DNA from: a virus | Length of the DNA: 28,920 bases | Virus record (IMG/VR): IMGVR_UViG_3300015242_000037 | Coordinates: 1 to 28,920 of that record | Reading direction: 5' to 3' (one strand) | Shown: one piece after another, positions 16,036 through 23,329 of the stretch | Layout: every line of letters starts with the position of its first letter | Numbering within the stretch: the first letter of the stretch is position 1 | Position numbers and translations under genes: made by a program | Notes under the pieces: generated by a model | Database searches by the model: none | What the model was told of the DNA's origin: nothing | Seen by the model: only the letters and a program-made list of their open reading frames with translations

Positions 16036-16376
16036 TTGTCTATCCTTGGCACGTGTGGGGTGTTGAGGGCATCGAGGATCGAGGCGATGAATTTGAGCGT
16101 GGGGGTTCTGGCAAGGGTGGCGGCACGTTCACAGGCGGTGATCGCGGGGTCGATCGCATCGGACTTCTTGGCCTGGGCGAGGGCCTCGAAGCAAATCCGG
16201 CGGGCCACGAAGATTGGGTGGCGGTTGTCGCTCCACATCGCGACGAGCTTTTGTAAGGCATCGGGTGGGATCTTCGCTAGGCGAGCAGAGAGTTCAGCTG
16301 TGGTCACCTCAGGGAGTAGGCCCTGAGCGAAGGCCGGACTGGCAAGTAGCAGGATCGCGAGGATGATTTTGATCAT
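16032..16376 (-). CDS. Small exported protein
   Basis: A 114-residue protein with a textbook Sec signal peptide (MIKIILAILLLASPAFA, cleavage AFA-Q after residue 17). The predicted mature part is about 97 residues, helical, with two cysteines (RRICFEA and ITACERA) spaced for a possible intramolecular disulfide between helices. It is coupled to the preceding fibre-like gene by an ATGA overlap and has no ribosome binding site of its own, so it is probably made together with that protein. No family recognised. A periplasmic partner or chaperone of the exported fibre-like protein is a speculation from the coupling. Confidence 0.75.
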   Translation of the reverse strand: MIKIILAILLLASPAFAQGLLPEVTTAELSARLAKIPPDALQKLVAMWSDNRHPIFVARRICFEALAQAKKSDAIDPAITACERAATLARTPTLKFIASILDALNTPHVPRIDK

Positions 16377-18256
16377 TGTTGCGACGTCGGTCCGTTGTTG
16401 TCGATATCGGTGAAATCCCAGGTCCCGGCGGTTGGGACTACCCCGCCCGCGTTGTTGCAGTCGGTGTAGAGAGAGAAGGTTCCGCCGACGTGGTAGAGTG
16501 GGACCGGGGACATTGAGGTTGGGAAGACAATATTAGCTACCTGCCCAGCTGCCTGGAGACCGAAGGTCAAAGCACCATTTCCGGTGTTGACGAAACCTCC
16601 CATGAAGATGTTACAGCCAATCCAAGAGGCCGCTGTTTTCCACTCTAGCTTGCCCCAAACGTGCCCGACGGTGTTGTGAACTTCGCCGAAGGTCATGGCT
16701 TCGAGATCGTTGGTGTTGTAGCCGTATAGGGTCGGCGCGGCTCCGCCAAGGGCTGCGGTTGGGAAGTTGACTATGTCTGGGGTGAGGAGCGGTGGGTTCC
16801 AATGGGAGAAGGCGACGGTTTTTTCATAGGTGTTGGTGTGGAGTTGCGACTGGACCATCGACGGAACGAACGCGGCAGTCGGGAGGCAGACGTCGAATAC
16901 GTCGCCAGAGTTGCCGGAGGGTTGGAAGCCAAACTGCACGGAGGTTGCGGTTTGGGAAATGGTTCTGGTGACGGATACGAATTGGTACCCGCCGAGGCTA
17001 ACACCGGTCAGGGCGGAACTGAAAGTGGTCCCAGCGCTGTCTTGGATGTAGATGTTCCCTGTGCTTCCGCCGCCTTGGATGCGTTGGAAGATGGCCATGC
17101 CCAAGGTGACGGTTTGACCTCGGTAGAGAGGGAGAAGGGCCGGGGTGATGTCGTCGATCAAAAGTTCATTGCCGGTGGTCCCCTTACGGAGCCCGAGTGG
17201 GCGTTCGCAGCCGGGGTAGACGGTGGAGATGGGAGTGGAAGCGGCGCCCCAATCGTCGGGGAAGGCACATAGCGTGCCAGTCTTGGTCCAGCCGTCCGGG
17301 CCGGTGGAGGAGCCACAGTCGAGGGGGGAGACGGGGATGATGGTCGCGGCTGCGGAGGCTGCGGGGGAGATGCCACTTAACGCAGGCGAATGCAGGGTAA
17401 CGGAGGTATTGGCTATTACATTGGTGACCCGCGCCGCAGTGACGTAGCCGCCGTTACATTGAACTTGCACACAGGTGATGAAGCCACCGCCGGCGAAGCC
17501 CCAGAAGGACACAATGTTGGAGACGATCGCGATGTCGCCAACGCGGAGGGTTTGGGTGTTGGCGCAGGTGAAGACCGGGTCCGCCGTAGAGATGGTAAAG
17601 GCAGTACAGGAAACGTTGGTTTGATTCGCCGTACCTGCGGCGTTTTGCTTTGTGCTGAAAGCAATGCAACACCACAGCCGCCATTGGTTGTTCTGGAGCA
17701 GGTTGTCGACGGTGCCGCCAGTGGTGGAAATGGTGGTCGGAACGGCTGCGCCACCTGAGCCGGGGTAGACCGGGACTTGGCCAGCGGTCGCGGCTGCTTG
17801 GCTTCCGCCCAGGCCACCGTTGGCGAGGCTGACCGGGAAGGCAAGAGCGGCGCATTGGAGACCAGAGGCGTTCACGTAGACGAGGGCATGAACACCGTCG
17901 TTGGCGCAGGGCGGGACAGCGATGTTCTGCATGTCCGCGGTGCCAGCGGTGGGGTTGATCCAGATCGAGTTCGCAATGCCTTGTGGAAGCTGGGCGAGGG
18001 TGGCACGGCCGGAGAGGTTGGAGAAGGCCGGTTGGGCACAGACCGAGGCAGCCCCGACCACGTTGACGAATTGATTCGCCGGACAGGTGATGAAGCCGGG
18101 GATGGAGGAGGCAGCGATCTGGGCCAGAACGAAGCGAGTGTTGGCACAGGCGTTTGTGTTATCGCCAAGGGTGCGATCGGAGCATTGGGTGTTTTGGGCC
18201 AGCGCAGGGAAGGCGAAGAGGGCTAGCGCAGCCGCGAGGAGGAGCTTCCGAATCAT
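16373..18256 (-). CDS. Large exported cysteine-rich fibre-like protein
   Basis: A 627-residue protein starting with a Sec signal peptide (MIRKLLLAAALALFAFPALA, cleavage ALA-Q near residue 20). The predicted mature protein is Gly/Ala/Thr/Ser-rich and beta-like. A fibre-type N-terminal section (about 60-100) contains FSNLSGRATLAQLPQGIANS, the pattern of tail-fibre 'L-QLPQG-A' repeats. Middle and C-terminal beta domains follow, with a concanavalin-like flavour (TVTLGMAIFQRI, GNIYIQDSAGT). I count 18 cysteines in the mature part, including adjacent WCC. A 24-codon upstream extension exists, but ATG 18256 begins the signal peptide and overlaps the previous stop as ATGA. It is the best receptor-binding or fibre candidate in the window. 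Why a tail fibre would be exported is unexplained. Confidence 0.75.
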   Translation of the reverse strand: MIRKLLLAAALALFAFPALAQNTQCSDRTLGDNTNACANTRFVLAQIAASSIPGFITCPANQFVNVVGAASVCAQPAFSNLSGRATLAQLPQGIANSIWINPTAGTADMQNIAVPPCANDGVHALVYVNASGLQCAALAFPVSLANGGLGGSQAAATAGQVPVYPGSGGAAVPTTISTTGGTVDNLLQNNQWRLWCCIAFSTKQNAAGTANQTNVSCTAFTISTADPVFTCANTQTLRVGDIAIVSNIVSFWGFAGGGFITCVQVQCNGGYVTAARVTNVIANTSVTLHSPALSGISPAASAAATIIPVSPLDCGSSTGPDGWTKTGTLCAFPDDWGAASTPISTVYPGCERPLGLRKGTTGNELLIDDITPALLPLYRGQTVTLGMAIFQRIQGGGSTGNIYIQDSAGTTFSSALTGVSLGGYQFVSVTRTISQTATSVQFGFQPSGNSGDVFDVCLPTAAFVPSMVQSQLHTNTYEKTVAFSHWNPPLLTPDIVNFPTAALGGAAPTLYGYNTNDLEAMTFGEVHNTVGHVWGKLEWKTAASWIGCNIFMGGFVNTGNGALTFGLQAAGQVANIVFPTSMSPVPLYHVGGTFSLYTDCNNAGGVVPTAGTWDFTDIDNNGPTSQQ

Positions 18257-18639
18257 ACGTTGCTCTCTATAACGGTTAGGGGGTTGGTCGTGCCAGTTGC
18301 GGCGAGGGCCTGCCATGCCTTCTGGCATTCGCCATCGACAACTAGGCTTCCACCGTTGCCGAAGACACGAAGGGTACCACCGAGGAGGGCGGTGGTTGGG
18401 GTGAATGGGACATCCGAAGGGGAGACCGGGGCGGTGCCGAGCACCCCTTGGATTGTTGTTTGCGAGACGAAGATGTCATTCGGGCCAGGGTTGTGAAAGG
18501 TGAGTTTCTGGCGCGAAGGGTTGGCCTGGGCAACGACAACGTTGGCGGCGTTGGTGATGTTGTTGAAGCCGTAGGTCTTGCCTCCATTGGCCCCGGCTAC
18601 AGTTCCGGAGTCGCCGGGGCTTCTGGAGATGATACCCAT
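18253..18639 (-). CDS. Beta-rich virion-associated protein
   Basis: A 128-residue protein predicted to be mostly beta strands. Features include NITNAANVVVAQANPSRQKL, then TFHNPGPNDIFVSQ and LLGGTLRVFGNGGSLVVDGE, then WQALAATGT. The 'NP-R-LTFHNPG--DI-V' core recurs in small phage decoration or head-fibre-type proteins. There is no signal peptide. It starts in a TAATG overlap and ends in an ATGA overlap with the large exported protein. A decoration protein is likely from fold and position between capsid and tail genes. The exact role is unknown. Confidence 0.7.
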   Translation of the reverse strand: MGIISRSPGDSGTVAGANGGKTYGFNNITNAANVVVAQANPSRQKLTFHNPGPNDIFVSQTTIQGVLGTAPVSPSDVPFTPTTALLGGTLRVFGNGGSLVVDGECQKAWQALAATGTTNPLTVIESNV

Positions 18640-19385
18640 TAGATCCTCCGCTCGACTACGGTCTTGCGGGCGCGGAGACGGGATTCGGCTTCGCGGGCCC
18701 TGGCAGCTTCGGCGGCCTCGGCGAGTTCTTCTTCGGTCGGCTCCGCTGTGGGAAGCTCGTCTTCGAACTCAGCGTGTTTGGTCTCGCCCGATTCGCGAAC
18801 GATGCGATCGAACTCGTCCTGTGCGGGCTCGGGGGCTGAGGTCACTGCCACTGCGGCAAGGGATTCCATCGGGGCCTTACCAGTCATGATCGCGATCAGC
18901 TGGGCATTCTGGGCCATCACGGCGGCCATGGCTTCCATCATTTTGTCCAGACCGTGGGTTGCGGAGGGTTGGAGAGCCGTGGTGGCGCGAAGGTCCGTCA
19001 GGGAGGTGATCAATTCGTCACCCAGACGGGCGTAGAACCCGGCCCGCTGCGACTCTTCATCGATGCCCTGAGTGGGGATCCATTTGAACTTCGCGGTGAC
19101 CTCGCGGGCCTCGTCGTCGAGGGGGACCATGCCAGGGGTGGGATCGCCTTCGAAGACGATGTCTCTGGGATTGCCCTTGCCCGGCCAGCAGACATGGATC
19201 TCGCCGTCCATTTCGTTGTTGGGGAATTTCACGTTCCAGTCGTCTGCCACTCGGGGGTCGAGATGCAAGGGGACTTTGAACATCTTCCTCGTGGGCTTGC
19301 CAGTGCGGGAGTCGATCGCGGTTTGTTCCCAACGGGAATCGGGGGCGTTGAGGTAGTGGGGTTCCGTCAATTTCCATCGTGCCAT
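18639..19385 (-). CDS. Conserved phage structural-region protein, unknown function
   Basis: A 248-residue protein. The N-terminal domain (about 1-110) is MARWKLTEPHYLN...RKMFKVPLHLDP, then PRDIVFEGDPTPGMVPLDDEA. I recognise this pattern as recurring in phage head-region genes without a known function. The C-terminal half has a helix (LDKMMEAMAAVMAQNAQLIAI) and a highly charged Glu/Ala/Arg tail that is probably coiled. A reading 24 codons longer exists, but ATG 19385 has AAGGAG 7 nt upstream and matches the family start. It lies 14 nt after the preceding stop. Confidence 0.75.
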   Translation of the reverse strand: MARWKLTEPHYLNAPDSRWEQTAIDSRTGKPTRKMFKVPLHLDPRVADDWNVKFPNNEMDGEIHVCWPGKGNPRDIVFEGDPTPGMVPLDDEAREVTAKFKWIPTQGIDEESQRAGFYARLGDELITSLTDLRATTALQPSATHGLDKMMEAMAAVMAQNAQLIAIMTGKAPMESLAAVAVTSAPEPAQDEFDRIVRESGETKHAEFEDELPTAEPTEEELAEAAEAARAREAESRLRARKTVVERRI

Positions 19386-19392
19386 GTTAAGG

Positions 19393-19398
19393 CTCCTT
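19393..19398 (-). promoter_or_regulatory. Ribosome binding site that decides the 19385 start
   Basis: Minus-strand AAGGAG lies 7 nt before ATG 19385. It argues against the longer reading from 19457. Confidence 0.7.
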
Positions 19399-19399
19399 T

Positions 19400-19840
19400 T
19401 CAGAATTGTGCGTACCAGATCAACACCGACATGGTAGCTGCGGATGAGGTGGCGCATAGCGCCTGTGAGAGGTTGCTGGAATTGGATGCGTATTGTGAAT
19501 GATCTTGGTTTGGTGAGTTTGAGCTAACGTTGAACGTCGGCGATAGCTTCTTGGTGCCGGTGTCACATGGGTTGGTGGTTTGGGTACCGGTGGTAAAGGC
19601 GATGGTGCCATTGGCACCTGTGTTGGTTACGTTCCAACCACAGAGGAAGATGGTCTGGCCAGCGACCGCAGGAACGATCGCGGTCGAGGTTGTGAACCCA
19701 ACTTCCTGTACCGCGACCTTGTTGCATAGGATGAGATTGGTCGGGCCAGATACGTTCTCTGCGTTCGCGGTTGGCGCCCAAGCCCACAGGCTCAGGCTCA
19801 GCGCAGCGAGGAGACAGATGGAGAGCCTGAGCTTGTGCAT
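19400..19840 (-). CDS. Small exported beta protein with four cysteines
   Basis: A 146-residue protein with a signal peptide (basic MHKLRL, hydrophobic core, cleavage ANA-E near residue 27). The mature part is beta-rich, with ILCNKVAVQEVG, GQTIFLCGWNVTNTG, GTQTTNPCDTGTKK and SQALCATSS ending in WYAQF. It has four cysteines that could pair as two disulfides. The 'FLCGW-V-NTG' through '-ALC-' to 'YAQF' pattern occurs in other small phage-encoded proteins near capsid genes that I cannot name further. It starts in a TAATG overlap with another signal-peptide gene. A surface or decoration role outside the cytoplasm is inferred. Confidence 0.75.
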   Translation of the reverse strand: MHKLRLSICLLAALSLSLWAWAPTANAENVSGPTNLILCNKVAVQEVGFTTSTAIVPAVAGQTIFLCGWNVTNTGANGTIAFTTGTQTTNPCDTGTKKLSPTFNVSSNSPNQDHSQYASNSSNLSQALCATSSAATMSVLIWYAQF

Positions 19841-20316
19841 TAGCGTACCCTATACCAAGAGGTGGTTGAGAGAGCGTATCGGAACTCGACCGACGAGCCC
19901 GCAGCGAGAGTGGCGAAGGAAGTGTTGTTGACGAGAGTTGAGCCGTCAGAGACGGTTACGGTCGCGCCGGTGAAGGCACCGCCAGAACCGTTGACCCATT
20001 CGAAGATTTCCCCATCCCAAGGCAGCGGGGGAAGGGTCACTGCGAGCGAGGCAGAGGCGGCGGTGGAGACGAGGGTGCCGGTGGCAGTGGTCAAGACCAA
20101 GGTGCCAGAGGTCAAAGCCGTGGTGGTGAGACCAGTGGCGTTGCGAAGTTGGGAAGACGGCGCGAAGATAGACGGGCCACCGGGTCCGCCTTGAGCCATG
20201 GTCACGACTTCCGAACCGGACATAGTTCGGTTCGTCAGTGCGGTTTGGGCCCAGACTGCCCCGATGATTGCCAGGGCCGCTAGGGCCCCAGCCAGAAGTG
20301 TGCGGAAGCGAGTCAT
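19840..20316 (-). CDS. Exported head-fibre/decoration-like protein
   Basis: A 158-residue protein starting MTRFRTLLAGALAALAIIG with a predicted cleavage site VWA-Q after residue 23. The mature part has TMSGSEVVTMAQGGPGGPS, then a beta-rich C-terminal domain: SLAVTLPPLPWDGEIFEWVNG, FTGATVTVSDGSTLV, and SVEFRYALSTTSWYRVR. The C-terminal pattern is common in phage decoration and head-fibre proteins. A longer reading to 20601 is rejected, because its extra 95 residues are an out-of-frame copy of the Bbp16-like gene, and GAGGG lies 8 nt before ATG 20316. It contains no cysteine. A virion-type domain behind a Sec signal is unusual. Confidence 0.75.
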   Translation of the reverse strand: MTRFRTLLAGALAALAIIGAVWAQTALTNRTMSGSEVVTMAQGGPGGPSIFAPSSQLRNATGLTTTALTSGTLVLTTATGTLVSTAASASLAVTLPPLPWDGEIFEWVNGSGGAFTGATVTVSDGSTLVNNTSFATLAAGSSVEFRYALSTTSWYRVR

Positions 20317-20326
20317 GCCATTTCCC

Positions 20327-20881
20327 TCAATTCGCCACAACAACGCCGGCGGGATATCCACCGAGCACTGCGTTGGCTTGTTCTGGGAGATCGTGACGGT
20401 CGAGGACGAGGTAGGCCTGGAGTTCCCCGGCGGAGTGGGTGCCGACGGAGATGTATTGGAGTTGCAAGAACCTCGGAAGGGGCTGCCCAGCAACGGGCCG
20501 GGGGATGTCGATGTCCGCAAGGCGGGCGCCGAGGATGAGGATTGCCTCGGCGTAGACCGGCGAGGTGTACATGGTGACGTAGGCACCGGCTGCGCCAGCA
20601 CCGTTGTCAGGGGCGCCTTGGAGGTTCACTTGGAGCGAGGTGCCACCGGTGATTGCGACGGTGACCACGGCGAGGATTTTCATCGCCGGGTCATCGCCGA
20701 TGCCGATGTCACGGGCTCCGCCACCTTGGGCGGAGAGTGGGATGCCCAGGAGGCCTAGGTCAAAGGCGTTGGAGGAGACCTGGGTGCCTGTGGTCGGGCG
20801 GTCGGATTGGGGTCCGAGAACGGGAGGACCAGAAGCTCCCTTTGAAGAACCAGTGAAGCACAGAAGACCATCGAGGATCAT
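20327..20881 (-). CDS. Bbp16-family capsid cement protein
   Basis: A 184-residue protein matching the Bbp16 pattern: MILDGLLCFTGS at the start, SSNAFDLG, GGGARDIGIGDDPAMKILAVVTVAITGGTSLQVNLQGAPDN, and a C-terminal strand pair LQYISVGTHSAGELQAYLVLD. In BPP-1-like phages such proteins bind and stabilise the capsid shell. It lies two genes after the major capsid protein, as expected. ATG 20881 has GGGAG 7 nt upstream and follows the preceding TAA by one base. There is no signal peptide. Confidence 0.88.
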   Translation of the reverse strand: MILDGLLCFTGSSKGASGPPVLGPQSDRPTTGTQVSSNAFDLGLLGIPLSAQGGGARDIGIGDDPAMKILAVVTVAITGGTSLQVNLQGAPDNGAGAAGAYVTMYTSPVYAEAILILGARLADIDIPRPVAGQPLPRFLQLQYISVGTHSAGELQAYLVLDRHDLPEQANAVLGGYPAGVVVAN

Positions 20882-20882
20882 G

Positions 20883-21101
20883 TTAAACTCCCTTGAATTG
20901 AGAAGTGATCATCACAGGTGCCCAGCTATTGGGTGTAGTCTGCGTATCATCACGAGTTGCAACTGGGTTGGATACGTTCCAGGCACCATCGAAATAAAGG
21001 ATGTGGGAATCCACTCCGTTATCATCAGCAGCCAGACCGGGACAGATCTGACTGTTGACGGTAGTGTATGTGACCGGAGTTCCTTTAGGAATGATCGACA
21101 T
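20883..21101 (-). CDS. Small hypothetical protein after the capsid gene
   Basis: A 72-residue beta-like protein (MSIIPKGTPVTYTTVNSQICPGLAADDNGVDSHILYFDG...). It has no recognised family. A GTG one codon upstream could also start it, but ATG 21101 makes a TGATG overlap with the capsid stop. The gene is visibly more AT-rich than its neighbours, which may mean recent acquisition. Its place between capsid and cement genes suggests a minor head component; this is inference. Confidence 0.7.
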   Translation of the reverse strand: MSIIPKGTPVTYTTVNSQICPGLAADDNGVDSHILYFDGAWNVSNPVATRDDTQTTPNSWAPVMITSQFKGV

Positions 21102-22150
21102 CACACCACCTGGGCTTCGTTCGAGAGAATGGCGTCCACGGTACGGATGGGGATGCCACGGAAAGTGGTGATGGGCTTGCCGTTGAATTCCTCCAGGCGG
21201 AGCAGGACGTTGGTCTTGTTCATCGCTTGGAGATCGAGGTAGGTCCGGATGATACGGTTCGCGTAGATCACGGTGCGACCCATGTCGGCGCGGACCATCG
21301 GGGTGTCGGAGGTTTGGATGGTCGTTGCGGAGACGGGAGCGGTCGGGAGGCGGTAGAGAGCGCGAACGAGGAGGTTGATCAGGTTCGCTGCGGAGACGCC
21401 GGTTAGCTGAGTGACGTCAACGTTGGCGATCCGTGCCATGTAGCGCCAGTCGCGTTGGGCAAAGCCGATTTCCCACTTGAAGTGCTCGCGGTAGGCCTGA
21501 TACGTATTTCCCAAGGAGTCGGTCACGGGCCACTCGCCCATGTCACGCTGCTGGAGGCCAGCGAGCTTGCCCTTGGGGAAGATCGCGTGGTTGGTATCGG
21601 TGCCCCAGGTCATCACCCAGATGGAGGTGTTGGTGTTGGAGGTGCCTTGGCCATCGAGGACGTTGTTCGCGGTGACGGAGTTGGCGACGGTTTTGGTCGA
21701 GTAGCGAGGGGCCCAACCGGTGAAGCGTTCCGGGTTGGCGAACTGGTTGCCGTAGACCAGGGTGGAGGCGACCTGTTGGGACATGCCCTCGAGGAAGGCG
21801 CGGGATTCGGAGAGACGGAACTCCGGGGTGTTGCCGTTGAGGTCCGCGATGTCCTTGTCGATCACGGAGTAGGTTTCGAGGTTACCGCAGGCTTCGACCA
21901 GCTGGGCGGTGGTGGATTTGGCGTTGGGCACGCCGGTGTTCAGCAGGCGCCAAGTGGCCTGGGGGATGCCGGTGCGGACGGTGGTTTTGTGACCGGTGGG
22001 GAGGTTGCCTTCGACGACCATCATGTCATCGAGGACTTCGTTCGTCTGGGAAAGGAGTTCAATGATGGCGGCGACTTTGTAGCCGTCGTCCATACGCTTT
22101 GCCCAATCGGCGTAGGTAAGTGCCGTTGTGCCAATGGTGACTTGTGCCAT
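21101..22150 (-). CDS. Major capsid protein, BPP-1 (Bbp17) type
   Basis: A 349-residue HK97-fold-type coat protein by position and sequence character. The N-terminal helix (LTYADWAKRMDDGYKVAAIIELLSQTNEVLDDMMVVEGN) leads to HKTTVRTGIPQATWRLLNTGV. The spine-like region LVEACGNLETYSVIDKDIADLNG and FLEGMSQQVASTLVYGNQ follow. The C-terminal part has YIANR-like IYANRIIRTYLDLQAMNK and ITTFRGIPIRTVDAI. It follows the scaffold gene and precedes a Bbp16-type cement gene, as in BPP-1-like podoviruses. AGGA lies 7 nt before ATG 22150. It has its own 98-nt leader, the only real gap in the head genes, fitting a need for high expression. Confidence 0.92.
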   Translation of the reverse strand: MAQVTIGTTALTYADWAKRMDDGYKVAAIIELLSQTNEVLDDMMVVEGNLPTGHKTTVRTGIPQATWRLLNTGVPNAKSTTAQLVEACGNLETYSVIDKDIADLNGNTPEFRLSESRAFLEGMSQQVASTLVYGNQFANPERFTGWAPRYSTKTVANSVTANNVLDGQGTSNTNTSIWVMTWGTDTNHAIFPKGKLAGLQQRDMGEWPVTDSLGNTYQAYREHFKWEIGFAQRDWRYMARIANVDVTQLTGVSAANLINLLVRALYRLPTAPVSATTIQTSDTPMVRADMGRTVIYANRIIRTYLDLQAMNKTNVLLRLEEFNGKPITTFRGIPIRTVDAILSNEAQVV

Positions 22151-22248
22151 GTTAGTTCCTAATGGGGGTTGAACGGTTTCATTTTAGGGTATCCTCGGTT
22201 CCTCTGGGCTTTGCCGTTCAACCGCCATGCGGTGGACGTCGGGGATTG
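22151..22248 (-). promoter_or_regulatory. Capsid gene leader with inverted repeat and mini-ORF
   Basis: In this 98-nt leader, GGTTGAACGG (22167-22176) and CCGTTCAACC (22214-22223) form a perfect 10-bp inverted repeat around 37 nt. On the minus-strand transcript the stem closes just before the capsid ribosome binding site. A seven-codon frame (M-K-P-F-N-P-H-stop) overlaps the 3' arm and ends at the AGGA of the capsid gene. No T-tract follows, so it is not an intrinsic terminator. An RNA processing or translation-control structure is possible. Confidence 0.4.
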
Positions 22249-23025
22249 CTATTGGCCTCGGTTCGCGGCCAAATGGGGGTACATCGCTTCGGCGAGCGAT
22301 GGGCGATCGGGGGCTCCGGGAGGCTTGTTGGCCTGAGGCGATTGGCCCCCAACCGGAACGGGTTTGCCCTCGATGTGGGACTTCGCAAGGATAGAGAGGC
22401 CCTCGAAGATGTCTGGGTTGGATCCGCCGCCGGTGATGTCCAGGGCGGTGCGGAATGATTTCGCTAGCGATGGGGGCATGGCATTGGTGATGGCTTCGTT
22501 TATGTCACGGCGGGTGGCTTCGGCTTTGGACCCAAAGCGCTCGTGGATGTCGGAGACCCATTCTTTCTGGGTGTCGGCCCATTGTTTGTACGGGGCTTCG
22601 GCGGAGGCGAGGAGGTTCTTGCCGTAGTAGTCGACGAGTTTGTTGGCTTGGTCCTGGCTTAATCCAAGGTCTTTGAACAGGGCGGTGACTTCCTTCGAAC
22701 CTTCCTCAGAAAGGGTGTAGCCCTCGGGGAATTTGAACTCGTATTTCTCGGGAGCGGCTGCGGCTGGATCCGGCTTCGGCTTGTCTTCGCCTTCCGGCTT
22801 CTTATCCCCTTCGGGCTTGGGATCGCCCTCGACGGGCTTTTTGTCCTCAGGCTTCGGGGGGTCCTGGGTGAGGAACGATCCGCCTTCAGGTTTCTTCTCC
22901 GGCGTCGGCGTAGGGGTCGTATTCCCCAACGGCGCCGGGTTCTGGTCCTTCAGGGTCCCGTCCGAGGTCCGAGCTTCCGGTTGGTTCCCCTGAGGCGGAT
23001 CGTTGGTTACGTTCGTGTCCGACAT
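22249..23025 (-). CDS. Scaffold protein
   Basis: A 258-residue scaffold by composition and position immediately upstream of the capsid gene. Residues 1-90 are disordered and Pro/Lys/Glu/Gly-rich with KPEG-type repeats (KKPEGG, DPKPEGDKKPEGEDKPKP). A helical region follows from about 95 to 225 (YEFKFPEGYTLSEEGSKEV, LGLSQDQANKLVDYYGKN, WVSDIHERFGSKAEAT). That helical pattern is typical of phage scaffolds and their capsid contact. ATG 23025 has AGGAG 10 nt upstream. The first 140 nt overlap, in a different frame, the end of the Bbp19-like gene, which is far more than elsewhere in the operon. Confidence 0.88.
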   Translation of the reverse strand: MSDTNVTNDPPQGNQPEARTSDGTLKDQNPAPLGNTTPTPTPEKKPEGGSFLTQDPPKPEDKKPVEGDPKPEGDKKPEGEDKPKPDPAAAAPEKYEFKFPEGYTLSEEGSKEVTALFKDLGLSQDQANKLVDYYGKNLLASAEAPYKQWADTQKEWVSDIHERFGSKAEATRRDINEAITNAMPPSLAKSFRTALDITGGGSNPDIFEGLSILAKSHIEGKPVPVGGQSPQANKPPGAPDRPSLAEAMYPHLAANRGQ

Positions 23026-23329
23026 TTTCTGCGATCTCCTTATGCGTGGCTTCTTGGATCATTAGGATGTATTCGGTTGGGCAATGGGTGACGATGTCGA
23101 GGAAGAGTTGCTTGCCCACGGCTTGGCGCCCTAGGTTGTGTCCGGTGGCGTCTGGGGCTCCACGAACGAAGGGCTCGGAGAAGGTGTAGCAGGATTCCAA
23201 CAGGGCATGGATCCATTGGCGGCCAAGGGATTCGGACATGATTCGGCGGGTGTAGGAGACCCTAGCGGCATCGGCCAGGTTTGCCTTCTTCTCTGCTCGC
23301 CGGACGTCTTTGCGATTCGAGGCATCCAT
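22886..23329 (-). CDS. Bbp19-family protein
   Basis: A 147-residue protein of the Bbp19 type, common next to portal and scaffold genes of BPP-1-like phages; its role is not established to my knowledge. The family core is at about residues 30-95: SESLGRQWIHALLESCYTF, FVRGAPDATGHNLGRQAVGKQ, and THCPTEYILMIQEA. The residues after about 100 (SGEPTGSSDLGRDPEGPEP...PYADAGEET) are polar and acidic. They are encoded entirely within the overlap with the scaffold gene. The start forms a TAATG overlap with the preceding small gene. Confidence 0.85.
   Translation of the reverse strand: MDASNRKDVRRAEKKANLADAARVSYTRRIMSESLGRQWIHALLESCYTFSEPFVRGAPDATGHNLGRQAVGKQLFLDIVTHCPTEYILMIQEATHKEIAENVGHERNQRSASGEPTGSSDLGRDPEGPEPGAVGEYDPYADAGEET
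23036..23040 (-). promoter_or_regulatory. Ribosome binding site of the scaffold gene
   Basis: Minus-strand AGGAG lies 10 nt before ATG 23025, inside the Bbp19-like gene. It supports the scaffold start and therefore the 140-nt overlap. Confidence 0.6.

Noticed and set aside
20317-20601. Extended N-terminus of the exported decoration-like protein
   Set aside because: The extra 95 codons lie over the Bbp16-like gene in another frame; the signal-peptide start at 20316 has its own ribosome binding site.
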